In this document: positions 53,838 to 61,850 of the stretch, in pieces
How positions within the stretch are numbered: position 1 is the stretch's first letter
Layout: each line of letters opens with the position of its first letter
Assembly (NCBI RefSeq): GCF_013184495.1
Contig: NZ_JAAOIY010000001.1
Location: forward strand, 124,001-188,000
Source of the DNA: Sporosarcina jiandibaonis
Lineage (GTDB): Bacteria > Bacillota > Bacilli > Bacillales_A > Planococcaceae
Direction: 5' to 3'
Length of the DNA stretch: 64,000 nt
Position numbers and translations under genes: made by a program
The notes under the pieces: generated by a model
What the model was told of the DNA's origin: nothing
Databases searched by the model: none
What the model saw: only the letters and a program-made list of their open reading frames with translations

Positions 53838-54347
53838 GTGAGGACAAACAATGAAAAAGGAATTACATTAGTAGAACTTCTTGCGGTTCTTGTTCTCGTT
53901 TCCTTAGTGAGTGCTATTGTTATTACGTCATTTTCAATTGCCCATCGCCACAATGTTGTCGAAACAAAGAAATTGAAATTACAACAAGAAGCAAATTATA
54001 TAATTTCAGCTGTATTACAGAAACATCGAGATGAAAATACAGAGTGTTATGTGCTTGAAGTTTCAGCTGATGAACATGAAATTGTATTTAAGGATTGTAA
54101 TGGAAAGGAAACTATATTAGGTGATAAATTTAACTATTCGTTAACGCATAATGCTGGTATTGAAGAAAATGACAGTGATGAAGAAATTAGAATAGATCCT
54201 AAAGAAAATGATTTAATAACCACATTAATTGTAACAGATCGAGACAATCCCAATTTAGATGTTGCAGTCGACACTGTATTTACTAGATATAAATCAAAGA
54301 CGTTGTCCAAATTTGATGAAGAGGAGGAGAATGAAAATGGAAATTAG
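53838..54347 (+). CDS. Type IV prepilin-like protein (minor pilin), second
   Basis: A 169-residue pseudopilin. NNEKG-ITLVELLAVLVLVSLVSAIVI is a clean prepilin peptidase site, with cleavage after Gly8 and Glu at mature position 5. A pair of cysteines (ENTECYVLE and FKDCNGKE) could form a disulfide, as in many pilins. GTG at 53838 has AGGAGG seven bases upstream; the frame extends further 5' over the preceding stop without a site. Its 3' end overlaps the next gene. Confidence 0.85.
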   Translation: MRTNNEKGITLVELLAVLVLVSLVSAIVITSFSIAHRHNVVETKKLKLQQEANYIISAVLQKHRDENTECYVLEVSADEHEIVFKDCNGKETILGDKFNYSLTHNAGIEENDSDEEIRIDPKENDLITTLIVTDRDNPNLDVAVDTVFTRYKSKTLSKFDEEEENENGN

Positions 54348-55608
54348 AAATGAGAAAGGCTATACACTTCTTGTTGTCCTTCTAGTTGTTACCTTCATCA
54401 TGATCATCGCTGCATCTTTTGCTACTGCATCCGTATCTACTGCAAAACAAGAAAAGACAGTAGACGAAAACAACCTAGCTGTAGTCGCTGCGGAGATGGG
54501 TGTAGACCACTATAAAACCGCAATGTTAAATGAGTTTATTAATCGGCGGGAGGAACTAATCATTGCAGCCCAACATGAAATTAATGAATTGGTTGCTAAC
54601 CCAGATTTTGCAGGACTTAATGAAACACAAAAGGAAGATGAATTACAAGATATTAGTTTGGAAATAGGGGAAATGTTGAAGAGTTTTCTGGACGCCAAGA
54701 TTCAAACTTTGTTAGGTGGTGAAAGAGTTACTCCAATCGATGGTGATACAAAATATGAATTAGTAGACTTATCGGTTAAAATTGAAGACGTAGTAGAAGA
54801 AGTTGAAGTTGAAGTGACCAAACAAGTTGTAGTTAATGGAAAAATTTCTGGAGTTAGCACAAATACAAATAAAGATAAACGAGAGTTAGAATTCGATTTG
54901 AAATTTAATTTTATAAACCTAAGTAATGTTAATTTAGATATTGATGGTGGTCAAGAAATCGATTTTGAAAACCCATCTGAGGGGGCAAAAGTCTGTGATC
55001 AATACAACGGTGGGGAAAAATGCAAATTAATTAATATTGAAAGCTCCACAGTATATTTTAAAGATGGATATATTAATCCGAAAAGTAATACAAACGCTAA
55101 AGATTTCAAGAACTCAAACATATATGTTAATGGAAATATTGATGTGCAAAACCTGAACGGTTTGTCTAATGTTTACATTAATGTTAGTGGAGATTTTCTA
55201 GCACAAAACCTCCAAAGTGATTTAGGTATTGATAACTCAACAATCGTTGTTGGTGGTTCTTTGCAAGGGAAAAATATGTTAGTAACAAATACTACAATTT
55301 TAGTAAATAGTGATTTTAAAGCTGGCCAATTAAAAGTTGTAGATAACTCAAAAGTCTGTATCGGTGGTGACCTAAAAGGGGAACCAGCTGATAATAAAGA
55401 AACTTCTATTGATTTAACAATAGAAAAATTGAGTGAAGTTTATCTTAGGGAAAAAGGCAATCATAAATATATAATTAAAAATCAGATTGAGAATAATCCC
55501 ATCATGTTATCAAATGTAGAATTTATTAAATTATGTTCTTTAGGAACAATTACTTTTCCGCCTGTAGAAGATAAATGGGGTGAGCCAATTATCGATGTCA
55601 AATATTAA
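54337..55608 (+). CDS. Large pseudopilin-like protein lacking Glu5, with repeat-rich C-terminus
   Basis: A 423-residue protein with a prepilin-type start, NEKG-YTLLVVLLVVTFIMIIAASFA, but Val instead of Glu at mature position 5. Loss of Glu5 together with large size is the mark of GspK-type tip pseudopilins. After a helical region, residues about 190-400 are rich in short beta repeats (NIYVNGNIDVQNL, NVYINVSGDFLAQNL, STIVVGGSLQGKNM, TTILVNSDFKAGQL, SKVCIGGDLKG), suggesting a beta-helix. Four to five cysteines. ATG at 54337 is nine bases from GAGGAGG; ATG at 54331 is closer. Likely tip or adhesin subunit, by inference. Confidence 0.75.
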   Translation: MEIRNEKGYTLLVVLLVVTFIMIIAASFATASVSTAKQEKTVDENNLAVVAAEMGVDHYKTAMLNEFINRREELIIAAQHEINELVANPDFAGLNETQKEDELQDISLEIGEMLKSFLDAKIQTLLGGERVTPIDGDTKYELVDLSVKIEDVVEEVEVEVTKQVVVNGKISGVSTNTNKDKRELEFDLKFNFINLSNVNLDIDGGQEIDFENPSEGAKVCDQYNGGEKCKLINIESSTVYFKDGYINPKSNTNAKDFKNSNIYVNGNIDVQNLNGLSNVYINVSGDFLAQNLQSDLGIDNSTIVVGGSLQGKNMLVTNTTILVNSDFKAGQLKVVDNSKVCIGGDLKGEPADNKETSIDLTIEKLSEVYLREKGNHKYIIKNQIENNPIMLSNVEFIKLCSLGTITFPPVEDKWGEPIIDVKY

Positions 55609-55645
55609 TGAATGATGTTAGGTGATAATGCTTACTGATTGATGG

Positions 55646-55694
55646 AGCAGCTTCTATATAGTGATTTAATCACTATATAGAAGCTGCTTTTTGA
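55646..55694 (+). terminator. Terminator after the minor pilin genes
   Basis: AGCAGCTTCTATATAGTGATT pairs perfectly with AATCACTATATAGAAGCTGCT, followed by TTTTTG. A stem of about 21 bp. Confidence 0.92.
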
Positions 55695-55892
55695 TTAACT
55701 TTAGTGTAAATAGTACTATCCGTTTAGGAGGGAACTCACAATAACTAAATATAAGTTTAAAAATCTAGTTGCTTTTTACTATTGTGTTGTATAAACTGAA
55801 AATGAGGAAATGATTAACAGTGTGAATAATCGTATTTAATAGATAAATTAGTAGTTTCTTCGATAAAACTATCGAATTGAGGGGAATTATCA

Positions 55893-57245
55893 TTGAAAAT
55901 AAAATCATTTTTGCCAATATTTTGTCTAATGGTCATTGCGTTCCTAATCTATCAAATGGTTAGTCCTGGGGTGAAAGCATCTGCTAAAGATGGTTTTCCA
56001 ATCGCAACGATTGCAGGAATCGAAATTACGGACACGAAAAAAGCGGCAATTCAATCACAAGTAGCTTCTGAAGTTGAAAAATGGAAAAGTAATGACGTAA
56101 TCGTTGAAGGCGCCACTGCAAAAATCAGTATACCCGGGTCTTATTTTACATTTGATATTAATGAAACAGTCGATCAGTTTATAGCACTAACCGAAACCCC
56201 ATGGTATAAGTTTTGGGAAGATACTAAAAGTACCCAACTGCCAATTGATGTAGTTATCGATGAAAATATTAAAGAGTTGCTGAAAGAAGCGCCTTTATTT
56301 TATATAGATGAAACAGTTAATTCGATAATGGAACATGCGCAATTATTAAAAGTTGGATCTGTCGAAGCAACAGAAGTTGAAATTTCTAAGGATAATCTAG
56401 ATAGAATCGCTTTTGAAATTCAAGACGTTTCGGTCGATGGGACAGGCATTAAAGCAATTGCCGAAGCGATGGATGAAACGAAAATCGTCAATGATGAACA
56501 GTTTTCTTTCATAAAAGCATTAGAAGAAGTAAGTGAGTTCTATAGTGAAGAGACAGCCAATTTCGTCGCCTCTACTTTATATAGTGCAGTCTTGCAAACT
56601 GACTTAACAATACTAGAAAGACATTCTCAAAACGCTATTCCAAGTTATTTACAACCTGGTATTGAAGCGAAAGTAAATCAGGCAAGAGCCCAAGATTTCA
56701 AATTTATTAATAAAACCGAAAGTCCGTTTATCATTTCCGCATCACTGCGAGAAGGCAAGTTAATCGTTGAACTATATTCATTTAAATCGAAATATGAAAT
56801 TACCTATTATGTTTCTGACAAAGAACATGTCAAACCGAGAACGATTTATAGACTTTCTGCTAAATTGCCGATAGGACAAGAGAAAGTTCTGGAAAAAGGT
56901 CAAGATGGTTTGCGTATTCAAGTGTATAGAAAGATTTCTGAATTAGATTCTTCCTATGAAGATGATGAGCTCATAAGTCGTGACTTTTATCCGCCTAAAA
57001 ATAAGGTTGTATTAGTTTCCTCTGAAAAACCAGAAGAATCGGCTACAAGCGAGGAGTCAACAGATTCTATAGTAGATGATGAAGATTCAGGTGAGAATCA
57101 ATCGAAAGTGCCGGCGGATGATGAAACAAAAACGGGTGATAACGATAAAACAAACACAAGTAGCAATAAAAAGGATTCCAATGATAAAAAAGAAAGTAAG
57201 CAATACGATAAAGGCGGAAACTTAATTACTTCTGATGAAAAATAA
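55893..57245 (+). CDS. VanW-family protein in the pilus locus
   Basis: A 450-residue exported or membrane-anchored protein. Residues 5-30 are a hydrophobic signal-anchor. About 40-190 look like the domain found before VanW; 195-290 match VanW (VNDEQFSFIKALEEV, FVASTLYSAVLQTDLTILERHSQNAIPSYLQPGIEA, DFKFINKTESPFII). The usual zinc-type His and Tyr are partly changed. The last 75 residues are Ser/Glu/Asp/Lys-rich and disordered. TTG start with GAGGGGA seven bases upstream. The pilB start is within 20 bases of the stop, so it belongs to that transcript. Role unknown; possibly opening the cell wall for the pilus. Confidence 0.75.
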   Translation: MKIKSFLPIFCLMVIAFLIYQMVSPGVKASAKDGFPIATIAGIEITDTKKAAIQSQVASEVEKWKSNDVIVEGATAKISIPGSYFTFDINETVDQFIALTETPWYKFWEDTKSTQLPIDVVIDENIKELLKEAPLFYIDETVNSIMEHAQLLKVGSVEATEVEISKDNLDRIAFEIQDVSVDGTGIKAIAEAMDETKIVNDEQFSFIKALEEVSEFYSEETANFVASTLYSAVLQTDLTILERHSQNAIPSYLQPGIEAKVNQARAQDFKFINKTESPFIISASLREGKLIVELYSFKSKYEITYYVSDKEHVKPRTIYRLSAKLPIGQEKVLEKGQDGLRIQVYRKISELDSSYEDDELISRDFYPPKNKVVLVSSEKPEESATSEESTDSIVDDEDSGENQSKVPADDETKTGDNDKTNTSSNKKDSNDKKESKQYDKGGNLITSDEK

Positions 57246-57264
57246 AGAAGTGGGGGTACTTGAT

Positions 57265-58926
57265 GTGAAACGTGCCACACGGAAACGAATAGGCGACTTG
57301 CTAATTGAATCGAACATTATTACGGAAGAACAATTAGAAGATGCGCTAAAAAATAAAAGCCGAGAAGAAAAAATCGGTGATTATTTAATAAAACAACGAC
57401 TTATTACAGAGCAACAATTGATACAACTTCTCGAAGTGCAACTTGGAATTCCGCGCATTCATTTAAGTCAACAAACGATTGACCCTGATTTGACGCATAT
57501 TTTACCCAAGGAATTAGCGAAACGCGCAAATATTATGCCGGTGCGTAAAAATGGCCATAAATTATTAATCGCCATGAGCGACCCCATGGACTATTTCATC
57601 ATCGAAGAAGTTCGAATGGCCACCGGTTATCAAATCGAAACTGGCATCGCTGCAAAAGACGATATTTTCCGAGCAATTACGAAGTATTATGACTTGCAGG
57701 AATCGATGGAAGAAGTAATTCACGATAGTTTGCCAGCGGATATAGAAGATGACCAAATAACGGATGACGACTCGCCAATTGTCCGTCTTGTCAACCAAAT
57801 TATCGCAAACGGCGTCGCGCAGCAAGCGAGCGATATTCACTTCGATCCGCAAGACACAGAATTGAAAATCCGTTACCGTGTGGATGGGATTTTAAGAAAT
57901 GACCGCTCGGTTCCGAAAAACATGCAAAACATTATCATTGCTCGTGTAAAGATAATGGGGAATTTAAATATAACCGAAAACAGAGTCCCTCAAGATGGTC
58001 GGATAAAAACAGTTGTCAATCATCGACCGATTGATATTCGTCTTTCAACTTTGCCTACGATTTATGGCGAAAAGATTGTTATGCGAATTCTTGATCTAGG
58101 CAATGCATTAAATGATTTGGATAGACTTGGTTTTTCTGATGAAAATTATAAGAAGTTCCATTCCATGTTGGAAAAACCGAACGGTATTATTTTGATAACT
58201 GGACCGACGGGTTCGGGAAAGTCATCCACGTTATATGCCGGGTTAAATTACTTAAACGATGAAGAAGTAAATATTATCACCGTAGAGGATCCTGTGGAGT
58301 ATCAACTTGAAGGGATTAACCAAATTCAAGTGCGTGAAGAAGTCGGGTTGACTTTCGCGGTTGGCTTGCGTTCTATTCTTCGTCAAGACCCTGATGTCAT
58401 CATGGTCGGTGAAATTAGGGATATTGAAACAGCCCAAATTGCCATTCGTTCATCATTAACTGGGCATCTCGTCTTAAGTACTTTACATACGAACAACGCG
58501 ATCGAATCCATTTCAAGATTGATCGATATGGGAATTGAAACGTTTCTATTATCTTCTTCTTTACTTGGAATCATGGCGCAACGCCTTGTTCGGCAAGTAT
58601 GCCGCGACTGTAAAACGACTCGAATGCCGCTAGAGCATGAAGTGAAGTATTTTGCAAAATACGGCGTTGCTATGGACGTCATTATTGAAGGAAAAGGATG
58701 TCCTTCATGCAACGACTCAGGCTATCGCGGAAGACTCGCGATTCATGAGATCTTATCGATTGACGATACGATTAAAACGCAAATTTTAAATAAAGAAAAT
58801 CCTGGCGTCATCCGTCAGTACGCCAAAAGTCAGGGATATAAAACGCTTGTCGAAGATGGCCTTGAAAAAGTAGCATCCGGACTTACAACAATCGAAGAAG
58901 TATTACGTGTAGCGACATCAGATTAA
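57265..58926 (+). CDS. pilB: Type IV pilus assembly ATPase PilB
   Basis: Hexameric ATPase that drives pilus extension, 553 residues. Residues 4-60 form a two-motif MshEN-type N-terminus (KRIGDLLIESNIITEEQL, then EKIGDYLIKQRLITEQQL), which in other PilB/MshE proteins binds c-di-GMP; here the key Gly positions are Asn and Arg. Walker A is GPTGSGKSS at 313-321, Asp box ITVEDPVEYQ, Walker B DPDVIMVGEIRD, and a zinc site at C446, C449, C479, C482. GTG at 57265 has GGGGG eight bases upstream; ATG at 57235 overlaps the preceding gene and has no site. Confidence 0.95.
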   Translation: MKRATRKRIGDLLIESNIITEEQLEDALKNKSREEKIGDYLIKQRLITEQQLIQLLEVQLGIPRIHLSQQTIDPDLTHILPKELAKRANIMPVRKNGHKLLIAMSDPMDYFIIEEVRMATGYQIETGIAAKDDIFRAITKYYDLQESMEEVIHDSLPADIEDDQITDDDSPIVRLVNQIIANGVAQQASDIHFDPQDTELKIRYRVDGILRNDRSVPKNMQNIIIARVKIMGNLNITENRVPQDGRIKTVVNHRPIDIRLSTLPTIYGEKIVMRILDLGNALNDLDRLGFSDENYKKFHSMLEKPNGIILITGPTGSGKSSTLYAGLNYLNDEEVNIITVEDPVEYQLEGINQIQVREEVGLTFAVGLRSILRQDPDVIMVGEIRDIETAQIAIRSSLTGHLVLSTLHTNNAIESISRLIDMGIETFLLSSSLLGIMAQRLVRQVCRDCKTTRMPLEHEVKYFAKYGVAMDVIIEGKGCPSCNDSGYRGRLAIHEILSIDDTIKTQILNKENPGVIRQYAKSQGYKTLVEDGLEKVASGLTTIEEVLRVATSD

Positions 58927-58939
58927 AGGGTGTGATGAA

Positions 58940-59980
58940 ATGCCAAATACAATTGACAAATTGTTAGAGAAAGCACATGAAGAACGAGCATCTGATTTAC
59001 ATCTATCTTACGGGATTCCAGCGGTTTTTCGTGTTGATGGGCAACTTCGCCAATTGGACGAACGGATTTTCACCTCTTTGGAATTGGAGAAGATGGCTAA
59101 GAAAATCATCCCAAAAGATAAATTTATTGAATTTGAAAATAAGGGTGAAACCGATTTTAACTACGCACTCGGTGACATCTGCCGGTTCCGTGTAAATGCA
59201 TTTCATCAGCGTGGGGAAATATCAATCGCAGCACGTTTAATCGCATCTAAGATACCCTCCTTTGAACAATTGGGAATGCCGGCTGTTCTTTATGATTTAG
59301 CCAATAAACCACAAGGCCTCATCTTGGTTACGGGGCCTACCGGTTCTGGGAAATCGACGACGCTCGCATCGATGATTGATTATATAAATACAAATTCTGC
59401 TCGCCATATCATCACGCTTGAAGATCCAATTGAATATTTACATCAACATAAAATGTCCATCGTCAATCAGCGGGAAGTCGGTGTAGATACAAACTCATTC
59501 GCCGACGGGCTGCGTGCAGCTCTCCGACAAGACCCGGAAATTATTTTGGTAGGGGAAATGCGTGACCTTGAGACGATTTCAACGGCCATTACAGCAGCAG
59601 AAACCGGTCACTTAGTGTTGGCAACTTTGCATACAAGCAGCGCAGCAACAACAATTGATCGTATTATTGATGTCTTTCCTCCCCATCAACAAAGTCAAGT
59701 TCGTATTCAACTCGCGAACGTCTTGCAGGGGATTGTTTCACAAAGATTATTCATCAATAAAAACAGCAGTGGTCGGGTAGCCGCTACTGAAATATTAATC
59801 CAAACCTCTGCTATCGCAAATTTAATACGATCTGAAAAAGTGCATCAAATCCAAAACGTTATTCAAACGAGCCGAAGCTTGGGCATGCACACATTAGAAG
59901 TCTCCATTCAACAACTTATCACGAACGGTATCATTAATTACAGTGAAGCGAAAGAGTTTTTGACTGAAGGTGATTATTAA
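58940..59980 (+). CDS. pilT: Type IV pilus retraction ATPase PilT
   Basis: Hexameric ATPase that retracts pili and powers twitching, 346 residues. It starts IDKLLEKAHEERASDLHLSYG, the usual PilT PAS-like domain. Walker A is GPTGSGKST at 132-139. EDPIEYLHQHKMSIVNQREVG, RQDPEIILVGEMRDLETI and GHLVLATLHTSSAATTIDRIIDVFP are PilT-specific stretches; the AIRNLIRE-like element appears as SAIANLIRSEK. AGGGTGTG precedes the ATG. It ends in a TAATG overlap with pilC. Its presence means the pili can be retracted. Confidence 0.96.
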   Translation: MPNTIDKLLEKAHEERASDLHLSYGIPAVFRVDGQLRQLDERIFTSLELEKMAKKIIPKDKFIEFENKGETDFNYALGDICRFRVNAFHQRGEISIAARLIASKIPSFEQLGMPAVLYDLANKPQGLILVTGPTGSGKSTTLASMIDYINTNSARHIITLEDPIEYLHQHKMSIVNQREVGVDTNSFADGLRAALRQDPEIILVGEMRDLETISTAITAAETGHLVLATLHTSSAATTIDRIIDVFPPHQQSQVRIQLANVLQGIVSQRLFINKNSSGRVAATEILIQTSAIANLIRSEKVHQIQNVIQTSRSLGMHTLEVSIQQLITNGIINYSEAKEFLTEGDY

Positions 59981-61188
59981 TGTCAACGGTTTTCAAATAT
60001 AGCGGCCGAACATCGACGGGAGCATTCAAAAAAGGAGTCGTTTCAGCTGATACGGAAGCTGCAGCAGTTGCAAAACTTCGAAGGCAAGGCATTAATCCGA
60101 GAGAAATTGCTGAGTCAACGAGTATTTTGCACACACAAATCTCACTTGGCGGGAAAGTTAAAAACGAGGACTTTGTTATCTATTGTAGACAGTTCGCAAC
60201 GTTAATCCGTGCAGGCGTAACGCTCGTAGAATCTACTAAAATATTGGCTGATCAATCAACCAGTAAAATGTTGAAAAAAGCATTATTTGCGGTAGAAGAA
60301 GATGTTCGATCGGGTACATCTTTTTCCGATGCCGCAGCAAAAGAAGGCAAAGTATTCCCACCGCTATTCATCAATATGATCCGAGCTGGCGAATTGACTG
60401 GAAACTTAGATGAAACATTAGACCGACTCGCATTCTACTATGAGAAACAGCACGCATTAACAAAGAAGATTCAATCTACAATGATGTATCCGCTAGTATT
60501 ATTCATTATTACGATTGCTGTAGTAATATTTCTAATGCTGACGATTGTACCGACGTTTACAGCTATGTTTGAAGACTTTGGTGCTGAATTACCGTTCATA
60601 ACAATCTTTGTTATGGCGATTAGTGACTTTGTTAGAGGATTTTGGTGGCTATTAATACTTCTTACGTTAATTGTAGTTATCGGTTTTAATTATTTATTTA
60701 AAAATAATAAGACATTCCATTATCAAGTTCATTATTTCATGTTGAAAATGCCGATTTTCGGTAAACTGTTCCAAAAATCAGCCATTGCACGAATGACACG
60801 AACATTATCGTCATTATTCAGTAGTTCGGTTCCTATTTTAAATGCATTAACAATCGTTGAAAAAGTAATCGGGAATCCAGTTATTGGGAAAGTAGTTTTG
60901 GAATCGAGATCCAGTTTAGAGCAGGGAAGCACTTTATCAGCGCCCTTAGAAAAAAGTTGGTTATTTCCACCACTGGTCACACAAATGACGGCAATTGGTG
61001 AACAAACAGGTTCACTTGATTATATGTTAGAAAAAATTGCAGAGTTTTACGAGGACGACGTCGATCGGACAGTCGACACTTTAAAATCTTTAATCGAACC
61101 GCTCATGATTGTCTTTCTAGCGGCAATCGTCGGAACAATCGTCCTCGCAATCATGGTTCCAATGTTCAGCTTGTACGAGCAGATTTAA
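59980..61188 (+). CDS. pilC: Type IV pilus inner-membrane platform protein PilC
   Basis: Polytopic platform protein (T2SF family, 402 residues) that links the ATPases to the growing pilus. FKYSGRTSTGAFKKGVVSADTEAAAVAKLRRQGI is the family start. Two T2SF domains follow: FCRQFATLIRAGVTLVESTKIL-type (residues about 67-190) and IARMTRTLSSLFSSSVPILNAL (about 270-390). Three membrane helices are visible, the last ending at VPMFSLYEQI. The start overlaps the pilT stop by one base. Confidence 0.95.
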   Translation: MSTVFKYSGRTSTGAFKKGVVSADTEAAAVAKLRRQGINPREIAESTSILHTQISLGGKVKNEDFVIYCRQFATLIRAGVTLVESTKILADQSTSKMLKKALFAVEEDVRSGTSFSDAAAKEGKVFPPLFINMIRAGELTGNLDETLDRLAFYYEKQHALTKKIQSTMMYPLVLFIITIAVVIFLMLTIVPTFTAMFEDFGAELPFITIFVMAISDFVRGFWWLLILLTLIVVIGFNYLFKNNKTFHYQVHYFMLKMPIFGKLFQKSAIARMTRTLSSLFSSSVPILNALTIVEKVIGNPVIGKVVLESRSSLEQGSTLSAPLEKSWLFPPLVTQMTAIGEQTGSLDYMLEKIAEFYEDDVDRTVDTLKSLIEPLMIVFLAAIVGTIVLAIMVPMFSLYEQI

Positions 61189-61206
61189 CAACGACTTCAA
61201 TTATTA

Positions 61207-61218
61207 AAGGAGGTGATG
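61207..61218 (+). promoter_or_regulatory. STAB-SD-like element in the pilin leader
   Basis: AAAGGAGGTGAT is complementary over all 12 bases to the 3' end of Bacillales 16S rRNA, yet only a six-codon frame (TTG at 61228, stop at 61248) follows, and the pilin ATG is about 65 bases away with its own site. In B. thuringiensis cry3A such a free Shine-Dalgarno binds 30S subunits and protects the mRNA 5' end. The same role is inferred here for the abundant pilin. Confidence 0.55.
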
Positions 61219-61284
61219 CAAAGAATTTGAATAACAGCATTTATTAATACGTACTAAATACTATAAAAAAACGGGGGTAACGGA

Positions 61285-61719
61285 ATGTTTAAAAGTATGA
61301 AGAAACAACTGAACAACGAAAAAGGTTTAACGCTTATTGAACTACTAGCAGTTATTGTGATTTTAGCGATTATTGCGGCGATTGCGGTACCGGCGATTGG
61401 TAATATTATTAATAACTCAAAGGATAAAGCTATCCTAGCAGAAGCATCAAATATTTTGGCTGGTGCAAAAATCGCTGCTGTTGATAATGCTTGTAACCCG
61501 GAAGCAACACCTACTACCTGTACTATGGCTAATTTAGGTGAGTATGTAGAAGGAGTTACACAAAAGGGTTCTACTACTCTAGCTTATTCAGCATCGCGAG
61601 CCCCTTCGGGAGAATGGTCAATAATTTATTCTAATTTTGATGCATTGAATGATAAAAGAGGTTTAACAGGTACAGCTTCCGTTGATGAAACTGTATTAAA
61701 TGGACTATTGAATCCGTAA
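61285..61719 (+). CDS. Type IV major pilin
   Basis: A 144-residue type IVa pilin, likely the main fibre subunit. The prepilin site is NEKG-LTLIELL: cleavage after Gly14 and Glu at mature position 5, then a classic helix AVIVILAIIAAIAVPAIGNIINNSK. Cys70 and Cys79 are probably disulfide-bonded in a short loop. GGGGG lies seven bases before the ATG. It is flanked by the STAB-SD-like element upstream and hairpins downstream, both of which would raise its mRNA level above that of the machinery genes. Confidence 0.92.
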   Translation: MFKSMKKQLNNEKGLTLIELLAVIVILAIIAAIAVPAIGNIINNSKDKAILAEASNILAGAKIAAVDNACNPEATPTTCTMANLGEYVEGVTQKGSTTLAYSASRAPSGEWSIIYSNFDALNDKRGLTGTASVDETVLNGLLNP

Positions 61720-61731
61720 GATTAAATATTA

Positions 61732-61760
61732 TCTACAGTAGCCTAACTGCTGCTGTAGTC
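61732..61760 (+). terminator. Weak hairpin after the pilin gene
   Basis: CTACAGTAG... and ...CTGCTGTAG arms followed by TCTTACTTTT. A weak terminator at best. Confidence 0.4.
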
Positions 61761-61770
61761 TTACTTTTCA

Positions 61771-61815
61771 TTTATCATCGAAGGAAACGAACCTTTCGTT
61801 TCCTTCGATGATAAA
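61771..61815 (+). terminator. Perfect 20-bp hairpin between pilin and pilM
   Basis: Bases 61771-61790 pair without mismatch with 61796-61815, around the loop ACCTT. No T run follows directly; the nearest is at 61829-61835. Probably an mRNA 3'-end stabiliser or partial terminator that lets some transcription continue into pilM. Confidence 0.65.
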
Positions 61816-61850
61816 CGAAATAATTGTTTCTTTTTAAGGGGGCCAATAAA

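Noticed and set aside
61228..61248. Six-codon frame after the perfect Shine-Dalgarno as a functional leader peptide
   Set aside because: Spacing of about ten bases and a TTG start allow it, but nothing links it to attenuation; a ribosome-loading STAB-SD role is the simpler reading. Kept as an alternative in the finding.
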